The notes under the pieces: model-generated
Database searches by the model: none
Told to the model about the DNA's origin: nothing
The model's input: only the letters and a program-made list of their open reading frames with translations
Shown: positions 35,377-43,948 of the stretch, piece by piece
Numbering within the stretch: position 1 is the stretch's first letter
How the letters are laid out: every line of letters begins with the position of its first letter
Program-made: the position numbers and the translations under genes
Source: Alphaproteobacteria bacterium
GTDB lineage: Bacteria > Pseudomonadota > Alphaproteobacteria > UBA2136 > UBA6156
Assembly (NCBI GenBank): GCA_027483385.1
Contig: JAIXUT010000155.1
Span: 1 to 44,703, forward strand
Length of the DNA stretch: 44,703 bases
Reading direction: 5' to 3'

Positions 35377-37623
35377 TTAAACGCCATATCGTGCAGCAAA
35401 CGTGCGGATATCTTCAAACGCGACCCCCATAGCACTCAGCAGTTCTTCTTTGTGGCTGCCTGCAGGAATCTTCTCGGCTTGGGCGGCGATTGAGCTTAAG
35501 CCAAAAAGCCCTAAACTGGCAGCTGAACCCTTCAAACGGTGCGCCGTTTTGCACCAGTCATCGCTACCAAACTCGGATTCGCTGAGGGTTTCCAAGCTTT
35601 GACTGGTGTTTTCCATGAACAACTCGAGCAAGCGTTGGCTCGTCGCCATATCGCCACCCGTCAGGGTTTCAAACAGGCTGGTATTGACCACCACATTTGT
35701 ATCGATCGCCACACTGGCCACCTCACTGCTGGCAATCGGGAGCGGGAGCTGAGCGCTGAGGTCGGCGCCCTGTGCGTTGGCCCATTTTTCCAGGAGCTGT
35801 TTCAGTTTATCCAAGGAAACGGGCTTGGTCAGGTAATCACTCATGCCCGCCTCTAAACACTGGGTGCGGTGCTCCTTCATCGCGTTGGCAGTAAGCGCCA
35901 CAATCGGGACTGGCAGGCGGCCTTCTTCCATTTCATAAGCGCGGATGGCGCTGGCGCTTGCTGGGCCATTCATGATGGGCATATTCATATCCATCAGCAC
36001 CAAGGCAAACGGGGTTTCAGGGGTAGCACGGGTTGCCATTTGCAAGCCTTCTTGGCCGTTGTTTGCCAGCACACCTTCGGCGCCCAGCTGCTTCAACAGC
36101 GCTATAATGACCTGCTGGTTCACGGGGTCATCTTCCACCACCAACACGCGGCCATAGAGGTTTTCGGCCACCAATTCTGTGCGGCTTTCCCGACGGCCAT
36201 ACTCGCGCAGCTCGCGTAAGCTGTGGCGGGTGATGAGCCCATCAAAGAGTGGGTTTTTATCGGTCATCCGGCCCAGCACAACGCGCAGCATATCCAATAA
36301 CTCGTGGGGCAAGTGAGGCTTCAATAGGTAACCTTCAAAGCCAACTTCTTCAAAGCGTTTGGCATCACCGCGTTGCCCCAGGCTGGTGTGGAGCACCATA
36401 TGCATAGCCGGACGCAGCCGATGAAGTTCTTTCCCCAGCAATAATCCGTTGCTGTCGGGCAGTTGGTTGTCAATCAGCGCCGCACTGAAAGGCTGCGTTT
36501 GCACGGCATGAAGGGCAGCCGCGGCGCTTTCGACTTCTGTTACCAACATCCCAACACCCCCCAAAATTTCCTTAATAATTCGGCGGTTCAGGGGGTGGTC
36601 ATCTACCACCAATACACGGCGGTGCTTAAGTTCTGCCAAAGGAGGCAACGCCACCCGCCCTTCAGGGAGCGGGGTTGGGTCAAGTTCAAGGGTAAACTTA
36701 ACTTGAAAGGTTGAACCCTGGCCGAGCGTACTCATGACGCCAATCTCACCCGCCATCAGGCGGCTTAATTCGCGGCAGATGGCGAGCCCCAAGCCAGTTC
36801 CCCCATATTTACGGGTAGTTCCTGCTTCAGCTTGGGCAAAGCGGTGAAATAGATTTTGCTGTTGGGCTTCGGTCATCCCAATCCCGGTATCGGTCACTTC
36901 AAGGCTAAAACACGCATGACCTTCGGCCGTAGCTTCGGTGGTTTGTTGAAAGTTGACATGAATATAACCTTGCTCGGTAAACTTCACGGCATTGCCCAGC
37001 AGGTTGGTAATGATTTGACGGAAACGGGCTGGGTCGCCCACCACGCGGCAGGGGTGGGTTGGGTCGTGCTGAATGATCACGTCAACACCTTTTTGGCGCG
37101 CCATGGAAACAAAAGTTTCAGCCACATCATTCACGCAGCTGGCGGCATCGAAGGGGACATGTTCGAGGGAAAGTTGGCCCGCTTCAATCTTGGCCACATC
37201 CAGTACATCGTTAAGAATCAGCAGAAGCTGTTCCGAACTTTTACGAATTGTTGCCACATACTCGACCTGTCGTTCGTTCAGGTTCATCTGGCCAAAGAGT
37301 TCCAGCATCCCCAAAATCCCGTTCAACGGCGTACGAATTTCGTGGCTCATGTTGGCCAGGAAGTCGGTCTTGGCTTGGTCGGCTGCGGCCACTTGGGCCA
37401 AGAGCGCGGCCTGTTCATGGCGGTTGGCCTTTAAAGCTTCCACCACATACCACACCGTTAAGCCTAACAGAGGGAGGAGGATAAGGATTGCCAGTTCCAT
37501 TGTTTGGTGCCAAAACGGCGGCAAATAAGGCGCAATAGCGGCCACCAACAAACACCCAAACAGCGCGCCCGTAAGCGCAATGACCCGACGTGTCAAAGTT
37601 TCAGGTGTAGGCGCAAAGTGCAT
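35377..37623 (-). CDS. Hybrid sensor histidine kinase with two receivers and HPt
   Basis: A 748-residue phosphorelay kinase. Two N-terminal membrane helices (about 14-31 and 41-62) are joined by a loop of about ten residues, so there is no periplasmic sensor. A coiled coil leads to HisKA with phospho-His94 in SHEIRTPLNG, then HATPase, a first receiver (Asp in ALIDNQLPDSNG), a second receiver (VLMDMNMPIMNG, LTKPVSLDKL) and a C-terminal HPt with AHRLKGSAASLG. The phosphate can pass His-Asp-His. It is the second gene of an operon behind a response regulator 18 bp upstream and is the likely partner. The signal is probably intracellular or from the membrane. Confidence 0.94.
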   Translation of the reverse strand: MHFAPTPETLTRRVIALTGALFGCLLVAAIAPYLPPFWHQTMELAILILLPLLGLTVWYVVEALKANRHEQAALLAQVAAADQAKTDFLANMSHEIRTPLNGILGMLELFGQMNLNERQVEYVATIRKSSEQLLLILNDVLDVAKIEAGQLSLEHVPFDAASCVNDVAETFVSMARQKGVDVIIQHDPTHPCRVVGDPARFRQIITNLLGNAVKFTEQGYIHVNFQQTTEATAEGHACFSLEVTDTGIGMTEAQQQNLFHRFAQAEAGTTRKYGGTGLGLAICRELSRLMAGEIGVMSTLGQGSTFQVKFTLELDPTPLPEGRVALPPLAELKHRRVLVVDDHPLNRRIIKEILGGVGMLVTEVESAAAALHAVQTQPFSAALIDNQLPDSNGLLLGKELHRLRPAMHMVLHTSLGQRGDAKRFEEVGFEGYLLKPHLPHELLDMLRVVLGRMTDKNPLFDGLITRHSLRELREYGRRESRTELVAENLYGRVLVVEDDPVNQQVIIALLKQLGAEGVLANNGQEGLQMATRATPETPFALVLMDMNMPIMNGPASASAIRAYEMEEGRLPVPIVALTANAMKEHRTQCLEAGMSDYLTKPVSLDKLKQLLEKWANAQGADLSAQLPLPIASSEVASVAIDTNVVVNTSLFETLTGGDMATSQRLLELFMENTSQSLETLSESEFGSDDWCKTAHRLKGSAASLGLFGLSSIAAQAEKIPAGSHKEELLSAMGVAFEDIRTFAARYGV

Positions 37624-37641
37624 AGAATTAGCTTTCCTGAG

Positions 37642-38634
37642 TTAGGCTTTGGGGCAAGCTTTGGTAATGGCTTGCTGTAATTTATCGCGCGTAAAAGGCT
37701 TTGCCAAAAAGCCTTTGGCACCCGCTTGCGTGGCAGTGGTAAGGTTGGCTTGTGTGGCATTGGCGGTTAGCATCACCACATGGGCGGTATTATCGGTTGT
37801 GGTGAGGAGTTTAAGCAGGGAAAGCCCGTCTACATCGGGGAGGCCAATATCGAGAAACACCACATCGGGCATGTGGCGGGCATAAAGCTGGGCGGCGGCT
37901 TCAGCATGCTTGGCGACCACGACCTGTACCGTACTCCCGAGCAAAGTCTCCAACAGCAACCCTGTACTTGGGTCATCTTCGACAATCATCACCAAGGGGG
38001 TTGCACGCTGGCTGCGTTGTTTGTGGCTCAGTGGGCTTGCCAGTAAAATCTGTTGTACACTTTCCAGCTGGCGTTGCTGAATAAATTTGGCCTCCTCTGC
38101 ACGGGCGGCCTGCAAGCGTACTTCACAACTCTTGGCCCAGCTTTTTAAGGCGAGTGCACTTTGGCCTAAATCGGCCACCATCACGGTGGTGCGGGGGGCT
38201 TCATCTTCTCCCACCACCAAGGCTGCAACACAATTAACCAACTTGACCAACCCCTCTTTGGCCGGATGATAAAGTACCAATGCCAGACGGTTATCGGGGA
38301 GTAACATCACCCAGGCATCGCGTTCCAAGGTTACGAGAGTGGGGATTAACCCCGCGAGCTGGCTACGTTGCGCAGGTTGCGCCCAGTGGCGGCTTTGAAA
38401 GGTGGGGGGGGCCAACAGTAAAGCCTTCCAGCCTGGCGCAGGGTCTTGAAATTGTGAGACCAAACCTTCTAAAGTTTCGAGCGCCTCGCGGCTGGCCACC
38501 ACATGGCAGCGGGGTGGGGGGGCGGCTTCACTCCCTTTGCGCCAGGCTTGGCCTGCATTCCAGAATGGGTCGAACAGGGTAAGGGTGCTGGTGACGGTGT
38601 TTGCCAAGAGATTCGGTTTGCGTGGGTCAGACAT
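37642..38634 (-). CDS. Response regulator with uncharacterised N-terminal region
   Basis: A 330-residue protein with a receiver at its C-terminus (about 215-330): VMIVEDDPSTG, VVFLDIGLPDVDGLSL for the phospho-Asp, LTANAT and FLAKPFTRDKL. The first 200 residues form a mixed alpha/beta region ending in a helix (LQAARAEEAKFIQQRQL) that I do not recognise; no DNA-binding domain is seen. The order, unknown domain then REC, is the reverse of most regulators. The ATG at 38634 lies in the 3' arm of a perfect hairpin, with a GGAG site in its loop; a GTG 18 bases upstream is an alternative. It leads the operon with the hybrid kinase. Confidence 0.85.
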   Translation of the reverse strand: MSDPRKPNLLANTVTSTLTLFDPFWNAGQAWRKGSEAAPPPRCHVVASREALETLEGLVSQFQDPAPGWKALLLAPPTFQSRHWAQPAQRSQLAGLIPTLVTLERDAWVMLLPDNRLALVLYHPAKEGLVKLVNCVAALVVGEDEAPRTTVMVADLGQSALALKSWAKSCEVRLQAARAEEAKFIQQRQLESVQQILLASPLSHKQRSQRATPLVMIVEDDPSTGLLLETLLGSTVQVVVAKHAEAAAQLYARHMPDVVFLDIGLPDVDGLSLLKLLTTTDNTAHVVMLTANATQANLTTATQAGAKGFLAKPFTRDKLQQAITKACPKA

Positions 38635-38661
38635 GATAAGGGCTCCACCCACCTTATCATG
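38632..38661 (-). promoter_or_regulatory. Perfect 10-bp hairpin that encloses the response-regulator start codon
   Basis: CATGATAAGG (38632-38641) and CCTTATCATG (38652-38661) are exact inverted repeats with a 10-nt spacer. In the minus-strand mRNA the 3' arm contains the ATG and the loop TGGGTGGAGC contains the ribosome-binding site. The stem would hide the start codon, so it may tune translation by temperature or a bound factor; as DNA it could equally be an operator. Confidence 0.75.
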
Positions 38662-38708
38662 GTAGGATGTTTAACTGCTGACATTGTATGTTGCGTTGCA
38701 AAATTATT

Positions 38709-38727
38709 ATTTATCAAACAGATAAAT
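38709..38727. promoter_or_regulatory. AT-rich inverted repeat upstream of the response-regulator operon
   Basis: ATTTATC (38709-38715) and GATAAAT (38721-38727) form a 7-bp inverted repeat with a 5-bp spacer in a strongly AT-rich intergenic stretch (38653-38783). It is well placed for a regulator-binding site of the operon at 38634. Confidence 0.4.
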
Positions 38728-38836
38728 GAAAATAACCAAACAGTAATAAAAAACTTCAATAATAATTTCTAAAGTTTTATGGCTCAAGGCCTCGTGAAGG
38801 CTTCCTGCGTACGCTCTTTTTGGGCCGGCGCACGCG

Positions 38837-38863
38837 CAGGGTTCAACTCCCCTACCAGCTCCG
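38837..38863 (+). other. Orphan tmRNA-3'-end-like sequence
   Basis: GGGTTCAACTCCC (38839-38851) and ACCAGCTCC (38854-38862) match the T arm and acceptor strand at the 3' end of many tmRNAs. The T stem pairs imperfectly and no CCA is encoded. No matching acceptor 5' strand or tag reading frame is nearby, so a complete ssrA is not present. It could be a split tmRNA piece or a leftover integration site. Confidence 0.4.
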
Positions 38864-38904
38864 TTTTACAGCAAAGCCCCCGCAAGGGGGGCTTCACTGT
38901 AAAA
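38864..38904. terminator. Long bidirectional hairpin between the tmRNA-like fragment and tRNA-Ser
   Basis: TTTTACAG..AAGCCCCC (38864-38881) pairs with GGGGGCTT..CTGTAAAA (38887-38904), 16 of 18 pairs, around GCAAG. The inner GCCCCC/GGGGGC stem followed by T-rich sequence ends the tRNA-Ser transcript and any plus-strand transcript. Confidence 0.8.
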
Positions 38905-38908
38905 ACCG

Positions 38909-39001
38909 TGGCGGAGCGGGGGGGATTCGAACCCCCGATACTCCTTTTGAGAGTATGACGATTTAGCAAACCGTTGCCTTCAGCCACTCGGCCACCGCTC
39001 C
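38909..39001 (-). tRNA. tRNA-Ser (GCT)
   Basis: A 93-nt class II tRNA. Acceptor GGAGCGG at the 5' end pairs with CCGCTCC, D arm GGCCGAGTGGCT, anticodon arm around GGTTTGCTAAATC (anticodon GCT), a long variable arm TACTCTCAAAAGGAGTA, T arm GGGGGTTCGAATCCCCC and an encoded CCA. A terminator lies 5 bp downstream. Confidence 0.96.
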
Positions 39002-39010
39002 AACAATTTG

Positions 39011-39040
39011 GCTATGCCGCAAGGGCAGGGGCTGTGTCAA
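39011..39040 (-). promoter_or_regulatory. Promoter of tRNA-Ser
   Basis: On the minus strand a perfect TTGACA (39040-39035) is followed after 18 bp by CATAGC (39016-39011), a weak -10. Transcription would start within a few bases of the tRNA 5' end. Confidence 0.55.
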
Positions 39041-39104
39041 CCCACAACTACCTGGGCGATGCTCAAGTGGCTGCGCAAAAAAGTTTCAACCAACCATGCA
39101 GCGC

Positions 39105-40139
39105 TTAGCGGCGGCTGGCGCGGCGCCAGTCGCGCAGCAGCTGTTCGGTGCGGCCATTGCGCGCCTGCTCGTAGGCTTCTTGGCGGGTTTCCCGAATGAA
39201 CGGGAAGGGGTTCAGCGCCACATCGTTACGCCGCACTTCAAAGTGCAAATGGGGCCCGGTGCTACGGCCCGTATTGCCAAGCAGGCCAATTAAGTCGCCG
39301 GCCTGCACGCGGCGGTCTTCCTGCGCAATCGCGCGGGAAAGGTGGCCGTAACGGGTCATGAAGCCATTTTTGTGGGTAATTTCAACGGTATTGCCATAGC
39401 CCATGCGCCAGCCACTGAAGCTGACCACGCCATCGGCCGCGGCGACAATTGGGCTACCAACCCTGTCGGCAAAATCCATCCCTGCATGCCAGGCGCGGCC
39501 ACCCCGCACGGGGTCGATGCGCCAGCCAAACGGCGAGGTGAGGCGATAGCTGGCGGTCATCATCGGCCAGAAGTAAGGAATACCGGTATCGATTTGCGGC
39601 CCCAAGCTGGCCCGAATAGCCATCGCCAACGTGGTTTCCAGCGCCAGTTCGGCAAAATCGGCGCGGTCTTGCACCTGGTTAATTTCGCCCAGTACTGCAT
39701 CCACATTGGGGGTAAGTTTAGGTTCCGGTACGTTGAGGCCACCCTTGGCCTCATCACCAATTGTGTTGCTAAACAAAATGCCGTCGGCTTTCAGTTTATT
39801 GGCCAAGGCGTTGAAGCGGTCGAGCCTTGCTTGCAGCACCCCCAGTTCCTGGGCAATGGTTTTAAGTTGCTCGCGTTCGGCGTCGCGCTGGGCACGCAGT
39901 TCGGCAATAATATCGAGATAGTACTGAATTTCGGTGTTGCCCGTCAGGCTGGCTTTAAGTCTGGAACCCGCCAAGTCGCCCGCCAGCATCATCCCGACCC
40001 AGCCCGAAAGCGTAAACATCACGGCAAAAATCAGCCATGCCGCCCGAAACTTAAGGGTGTGCAGGCCCCCGGTTTCGGTAAATGCTACCGAAAGCGTGAG
40101 GTGATGGTTCCACCAGCGACGGAATTGTTGCGGAATCAT
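39105..40139 (-). CDS. M23-family metallopeptidase, membrane anchored
   Basis: A 344-residue envelope protein: one N-terminal membrane segment (about 32-52), a coiled coil (about 70-115), and a LytM/M23 domain (about 215-310). Zinc ligands are seen in AWHAGMDFADR (His, Asp) and TGPHLHFEVRRND (HxH), with the family GYGNTVEITHKNGFMTRYGHL. It would cleave peptidoglycan crosslinks, or regulate an amidase at the division site. It follows tRNA-Ser on the same strand, with its stop facing the tRNA promoter. A basic tail extends past the catalytic domain. Confidence 0.92.
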   Translation of the reverse strand: MIPQQFRRWWNHHLTLSVAFTETGGLHTLKFRAAWLIFAVMFTLSGWVGMMLAGDLAGSRLKASLTGNTEIQYYLDIIAELRAQRDAEREQLKTIAQELGVLQARLDRFNALANKLKADGILFSNTIGDEAKGGLNVPEPKLTPNVDAVLGEINQVQDRADFAELALETTLAMAIRASLGPQIDTGIPYFWPMMTASYRLTSPFGWRIDPVRGGRAWHAGMDFADRVGSPIVAAADGVVSFSGWRMGYGNTVEITHKNGFMTRYGHLSRAIAQEDRRVQAGDLIGLLGNTGRSTGPHLHFEVRRNDVALNPFPFIRETRQEAYEQARNGRTEQLLRDWRRASRR

Positions 40140-40335
40140 TTTTTTAAAGTGTCGGCAGCCTAGGGTGCCGTCAAGCTATCTTACACGTGGCTGAAGGTTG
40201 AAGCGGTTTGTCTGCCCAGATGGGTGGCAGAAGGGTTGCGGTTTAAACACATTGGCGGCAGGTTTGCCCTACGCATGAGGGGCCTGTCAAGCCTTAATCG
40301 GTAAAGCTAAAACTTGCAGAAAGAAAGATAAAACA

Positions 40336-41187
40336 ATGAAAAATAAACTCACCTACCTGTTAACCGGTGTGGCCCTTGCCGCGATGTTGGCTGCCTGCGG
40401 CGGTGAAGAAACGGGAACGGGCGCCACGCTCGCCACCGTGAATGGTGCGGCCGTGAAGGAAAGCCGGATTACCGAACAACTGGCACAAATCCCGCAAAAC
40501 CTGCTGCAAGGCCGCGAAGCGGAAATTCGCAAGCAATTGCTCGACCGCGTGATTGACCAAGAACTGGTGGCCCAGGAAGCGAAAAAGCTGGATGTTGCCA
40601 AGGATGCCGACTACCAGCAGCGCCTGAAGCTGATGACCCTGCAACTGCAAGCCGATGCCGTGATGGCCCGTAAAATCAGTGAAACTGTCACCGAAGCCGC
40701 CGTACAAGGGGCCTATGAAGCCCGTAAGGCGCAGCTGGCGTTCCCAGCCGTGAAGGCCAAGCATATTCTGGTGGCCAACGAAGCCGAAGCGATTGCGCTG
40801 ATTGCCGTGGCGACCCCGCAGAACTTCAGCCAGCTGGCGCGTGAAAAGAGCACCGGCCCCAGCGCTCAACAAGGTGGTGACTTAGGTTGGTTCCGCCGCG
40901 AAGCGATGATTCCGGCCTTTGCCAATGTTGCCTTTAGCACTCCAGTTGGTACGGTTGCCCGCACGCCCGTGAAAACCCAGTTCGGCTACCACGTGATTTT
41001 GGTGGAAGAGCGTAACAACGCCTACGTGCCGCCACTGGACCAAGTTGCACCGCAAATTCGCGAAGAATTGGCCCAAACCGTGGTGCAAGGCTACCTGGCC
41101 GACCTGCGCAAAAACGCCACGATTACCTATGCCGACACCCCAGGTGCAGCCCCTGAAACTGCGCCTGCAGCCCCCGCCGCACAGTAG
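40336..41187 (+). CDS. Parvulin-type peptidyl-prolyl isomerase lipoprotein
   Basis: A 283-residue lipoprotein. The signal ends in a lipobox LAAC (Cys21), so the mature protein is lipidated. A SurA-N-like helical part (ESRITEQLAQIPQNLLQ) leads to a parvulin domain: VKAKHILVANEAEA, QLAREKSTGPSAQQGGDLGWF, and RTPVKTQFGYHVILVEER. An Ala/Pro-rich tail closes it. It assists folding of exported proteins, as PrsA or PpiD do; the exact name cannot be assigned. GAAAGA precedes the ATG. A strong terminator follows the TAG stop. The 196 bp upstream hold two short hairpins (CGGCA/TGCCG and TCTGCC/GGCAGA). Confidence 0.9.
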   Translation: MKNKLTYLLTGVALAAMLAACGGEETGTGATLATVNGAAVKESRITEQLAQIPQNLLQGREAEIRKQLLDRVIDQELVAQEAKKLDVAKDADYQQRLKLMTLQLQADAVMARKISETVTEAAVQGAYEARKAQLAFPAVKAKHILVANEAEAIALIAVATPQNFSQLAREKSTGPSAQQGGDLGWFRREAMIPAFANVAFSTPVGTVARTPVKTQFGYHVILVEERNNAYVPPLDQVAPQIREELAQTVVQGYLADLRKNATITYADTPGAAPETAPAAPAAQ

Positions 41188-41198
41188 GGCCTGAACGT

Positions 41199-41229
41199 GC
41201 AAAACGCCCGACGATGTCGGGCGTTTTGC
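41199..41229. terminator. Bidirectional intrinsic terminator after the parvulin gene
   Basis: GCAAAACGCCCGAC (41199-41212) pairs perfectly with GTCGGGCGTTTTGC (41216-41229) around GAT. The AAAA and TTTT ends give a U-tract on both transcripts. It also serves the convergent secreted-protein gene. Confidence 0.92.
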
Positions 41230-41254
41230 GTTCGTGGGACAGGGCAGTGTGGTG

Positions 41255-41839
41255 TCAGCTTAGAAATCGCCACCACTGCCCGTTGTGGAAGAACCCGCTG
41301 ACATCACCCCTGCGGTTAAAGCAGGTGGTGACATTCAACGAAAATGACCACTCGGGCGGCGAGAGCAGGTAGTTTTGCTCCTGCCTATTACAGGCAATCG
41401 ATGCCCGTGAGGTTGGGATTGTGTGGGGAAGTCCGTTACGGCTGCCCCTGTTCGGGCGGAGTTGCTGAAAACTTTCATTTTCAAACCACTCACGCTCGCG
41501 GGCTAGCCGTTGCTCTTCTAACGCCTGACGGCGCTGGAATTTCTGTTGCAGCTCAAAGTCGTAATTGGGCTGGTAGTAGCCGCCACTCAGTCCATAGCTT
41601 GGTTGAGTATAAAAGAACGTAGGTGGTGTTGCAGGCGAATAAAATCGCGCGTTGGGGTCAACGTATCCACCGTTCGGCGCCTGACGAAGATGCGCGTTAC
41701 GGCCCCCTCGTTCGGCGTAGCCATCTCGATACTGTGCGGCGGCGGGAGAGATGTAGGCAATTGAGCCGATAATTGCCACAGCCAACAGGATTTTAGCCAA
41801 GAAGCGGGGCGAAAGCCGAATCTTAAAGTTCTTCCCCAT
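41255..41839 (-). CDS. Unrecognised secreted protein, Tyr/Arg/Gln-rich
   Basis: A 194-residue exported protein. Its N-terminus is a signal peptide (KILLAVAIIGSIAYISPAAA, cut near residue 35). The mature part has a Pro/Tyr/Gly-rich region (PTFFYTQPSYGLSGGYYQPN), then a charged helix (QRRQALEEQRLAREREWFENE), and a C-terminal strand-rich end with two Cys (SIACNRQEQNY, NVTTCFNRRGDV) and WWRFLS. I do not recognise the family. AAGGAG lies seven bases before the ATG. Divergent from ftsH across 198 bp; it shares a terminator with the parvulin gene. Confidence 0.78.
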   Translation of the reverse strand: MGKNFKIRLSPRFLAKILLAVAIIGSIAYISPAAAQYRDGYAERGGRNAHLRQAPNGGYVDPNARFYSPATPPTFFYTQPSYGLSGGYYQPNYDFELQQKFQRRQALEEQRLAREREWFENESFQQLRPNRGSRNGLPHTIPTSRASIACNRQEQNYLLSPPEWSFSLNVTTCFNRRGDVSGFFHNGQWWRFLS

Positions 41840-42037
41840 AGCACGCTCCTTTCAGCGGTTCGGGGGTTGCGGAAGCGGGCGCACGGCCCGGCTTCGGGCC
41901 GCGGATGCGGCATTGGTTACAACAATCTGCGCTTATGTATACGTCTTGTCAAGCCCTGATAAAAGCCCCCTGACAGCAGCCTTGTAAGGCGCCGATTGCG
42001 CTTGCCTTTTGGCGCCCGTTCGGCCAAGGTTGCAGCC

Positions 42038-43930
42038 ATGTTTAACCGCTTGGAGCCAAAGCAGCTGGCCATTTGGGCTGCTATTTTTGTGGGGGTATTA
42101 TTGCTGGTGGGCGTGCTGCAAGGCGGCAGCACGGCTGGGCCCAAGGATGAACTTTCCTACAGCGCCTTTTTAAGCCGCGCGGAAGCGGGGCAGTTTAGCA
42201 AAGTTGAAATTGAGGGGAACACCCTGATTGGCCACTTTAGCGGGGCCGAAACCAAGGCCACGGCGGCAGCGCCGAACGACCCCGACCTCATCAAAACGCT
42301 GCGGGCAAAAAACATTGATATTCAAGTCATTAAGCCGCAGGAGCTCAACCCGATTGTGGGGATTTTACTAAGCTGGGCGCCATGGGTGCTGTTCATTGGT
42401 ATCTGGATTTACTTCATGCGCCAGATGCAAGGCGGGGCTGGTGGCAAGGGCGGCGGCGGGCCCTTTGGCTTCGGCAAGGCGCGGGTACAAATGCATGCCG
42501 AACCCAAAGTGAAGGTGGGTTTTGCCGATGTGGCGGGTGTGGATGAAGCCAAGCAGGAATTGCAAGAGGTGGTGGAGTTTTTGAAAGACCCCAATAAATT
42601 CCAGCGCTTGGGGGGGCGTATCCCCAAAGGTGTACTGTTGGTGGGCAGTCCAGGGACGGGGAAAACCCTGCTGGCCAAAGCGGTGGCGGGGGAAGCAGGC
42701 GTGCCGTTTTTTAGCATGTCGGGGAGCGACTTTGTGGAAATGTTCGTAGGTGTTGGGGCAGCCCGCGTGCGTGACCTGTTCGAAACCGGCAAAAAACACG
42801 CGCCATGCATTATTTTTATCGATGAAATTGATGCGGTGGGCCGCCACCGTGGTGCTGGGCTTGGGGGTGGTAACGATGAGCGCGAACAGACACTCAATGC
42901 CATGCTGGTGGAAATGGACGGTTTTGACGCCAGCGAGGGCGTAATTATCATTGCCGCCACCAACCGCCCCGATGTGCTCGACCCCGCCTTAATGCGCCCG
43001 GGCCGCTTCGACCGCCAGGTGGTGGTGCCGCTGCCCGATATTAAAGGGCGTGAGCAAATTTTGGGCGTGCACATGCAAAAGGTGCCGCTGGCCGCCAATG
43101 TGGAAGCCCATGTGCTGGCCAAAGGCACGCCTGGTTTTAGTGGGGCTGACCTGGAAAACCTGGTGAATGAAGCCGCATTAATGGCTGCCCGCACCAACAA
43201 GCGGCTGGTGGATATGGATGATTTTGAACGCGCCAAGGATAAGGTGATGATGGGTGCTGAGCGCCGCAGCACCGTGATGACCGAAAGCGCCAAACGCACC
43301 ACCGCCTACCACGAAGCTGGTCACGCGATTGCGATGCTGTACTTAGAAGGCGAAAAAGACCCGCTGCATAAGGTCACCATCATCCCGCGTGGCCGCGCAC
43401 TGGGCGTGACCATGAGCTTGCCGGGCGAGGATAAGTTTACCTACAGCAAGGAATACCTGAACAACCAGCTGGCCATGCTGTTTGGTGGCCGCATTGCCGA
43501 AGAGCAGCACCTAAACGGCCAGCAAACCACGGGTGCCAGCAACGATATTGAACGCGCCAGCGAAATGGCGCGCAAGATGGTGACCCAATGGGGCATGAGC
43601 AGCCTTGGCCCCGTCAACTACGGCGAAAAGGATAGCCAGGTGTTTTTGGGGCGCGATATTGGCAGCAAGGCGCATATCAGTGAAGCGATGGCCGCGAAAG
43701 TCGACGCCGAAGTGCGGGCGTTTATTGATAACGCCTACGACCGCTGCCATAAACTGCTGGCCAAGCATAAAAAAGACTTGGCGATTCTGGCCGAAGCGCT
43801 GCTGGAACACGAAACGCTCGATGCCGTGCAGGTGAAGGATTTACTGGCGGGAAAAACCGTGGTCACCACCGCCAGCCGCACCAAGCCTGCAGCCGCCAAG
43901 CGCGGTAGCAAGCTGGCCGTTGAAGCCTAA
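42038..43930 (+). CDS. ftsH: ATP-dependent zinc metalloprotease FtsH
   Basis: A 630-residue membrane AAA+ protease. Two membrane segments (about 10-28 and 108-128) flank a periplasmic loop. AAA motifs are Walker A GSPGTGKT, Walker B IIFIDEID and the second region [19 protein letters not shown]. The zinc site HEAGH is at residue 425, with the [10 protein letters not shown] third-ligand motif later. It degrades misfolded membrane proteins and regulators. The ATG at 42038 has AAGG nine bases upstream; an upstream TTG extension is less likely. An Ala/Lys-rich tail ends it. It lies 18 bp before glmM. Confidence 0.98.
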   Translation: MFNRLEPKQLAIWAAIFVGVLLLVGVLQGGSTAGPKDELSYSAFLSRAEAGQFSKVEIEGNTLIGHFSGAETKATAAAPNDPDLIKTLRAKNIDIQVIKPQELNPIVGILLSWAPWVLFIGIWIYFMRQMQGGAGGKGGGGPFGFGKARVQMHAEPKVKVGFADVAGVDEAKQELQEVVEFLKDPNKFQRLGGRIPKGVLLVGSPGTGKTLLAKAVAGEAGVPFFSMSGSDFVEMFVGVGAARVRDLFETGKKHAPCIIFIDEIDAVGRHRGAGLGGGNDEREQTLNAMLVEMDGFDASEGVIIIAATNRPDVLDPALMRPGRFDRQVVVPLPDIKGREQILGVHMQKVPLAANVEAHVLAKGTPGFSGADLENLVNEAALMAARTNKRLVDMDDFERAKDKVMMGAERRSTVMTESAKRTTAYHEAGHAIAMLYLEGEKDPLHKVTIIPRGRALGVTMSLPGEDKFTYSKEYLNNQLAMLFGGRIAEEQHLNGQQTTGASNDIERASEMARKMVTQWGMSSLGPVNYGEKDSQVFLGRDIGSKAHISEAMAAKVDAEVRAFIDNAYDRCHKLLAKHKKDLAILAEALLEHETLDAVQVKDLLAGKTVVTTASRTKPAAAKRGSKLAVEA

Positions 43931-43948
43931 AACAAGAAAGTTTGCGGT

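Noticed and set aside
39026-39104. GGGGCTG at about 39029 as the 5' acceptor strand of a split tmRNA that pairs with CAGCTCC at 38856-38862
   Set aside because: Less than 100 bp remain before the M23 peptidase coding region, no tag reading frame ending in Ala-Ala is seen, and tRNA-Ser lies between on the other strand.
40206-40232. TCTGCC/GGCAGA and CGGCA/TGCCG hairpins upstream of the parvulin gene as a riboswitch
   Set aside because: Stems are short and no known riboswitch core or terminator/anti-terminator pair is visible.
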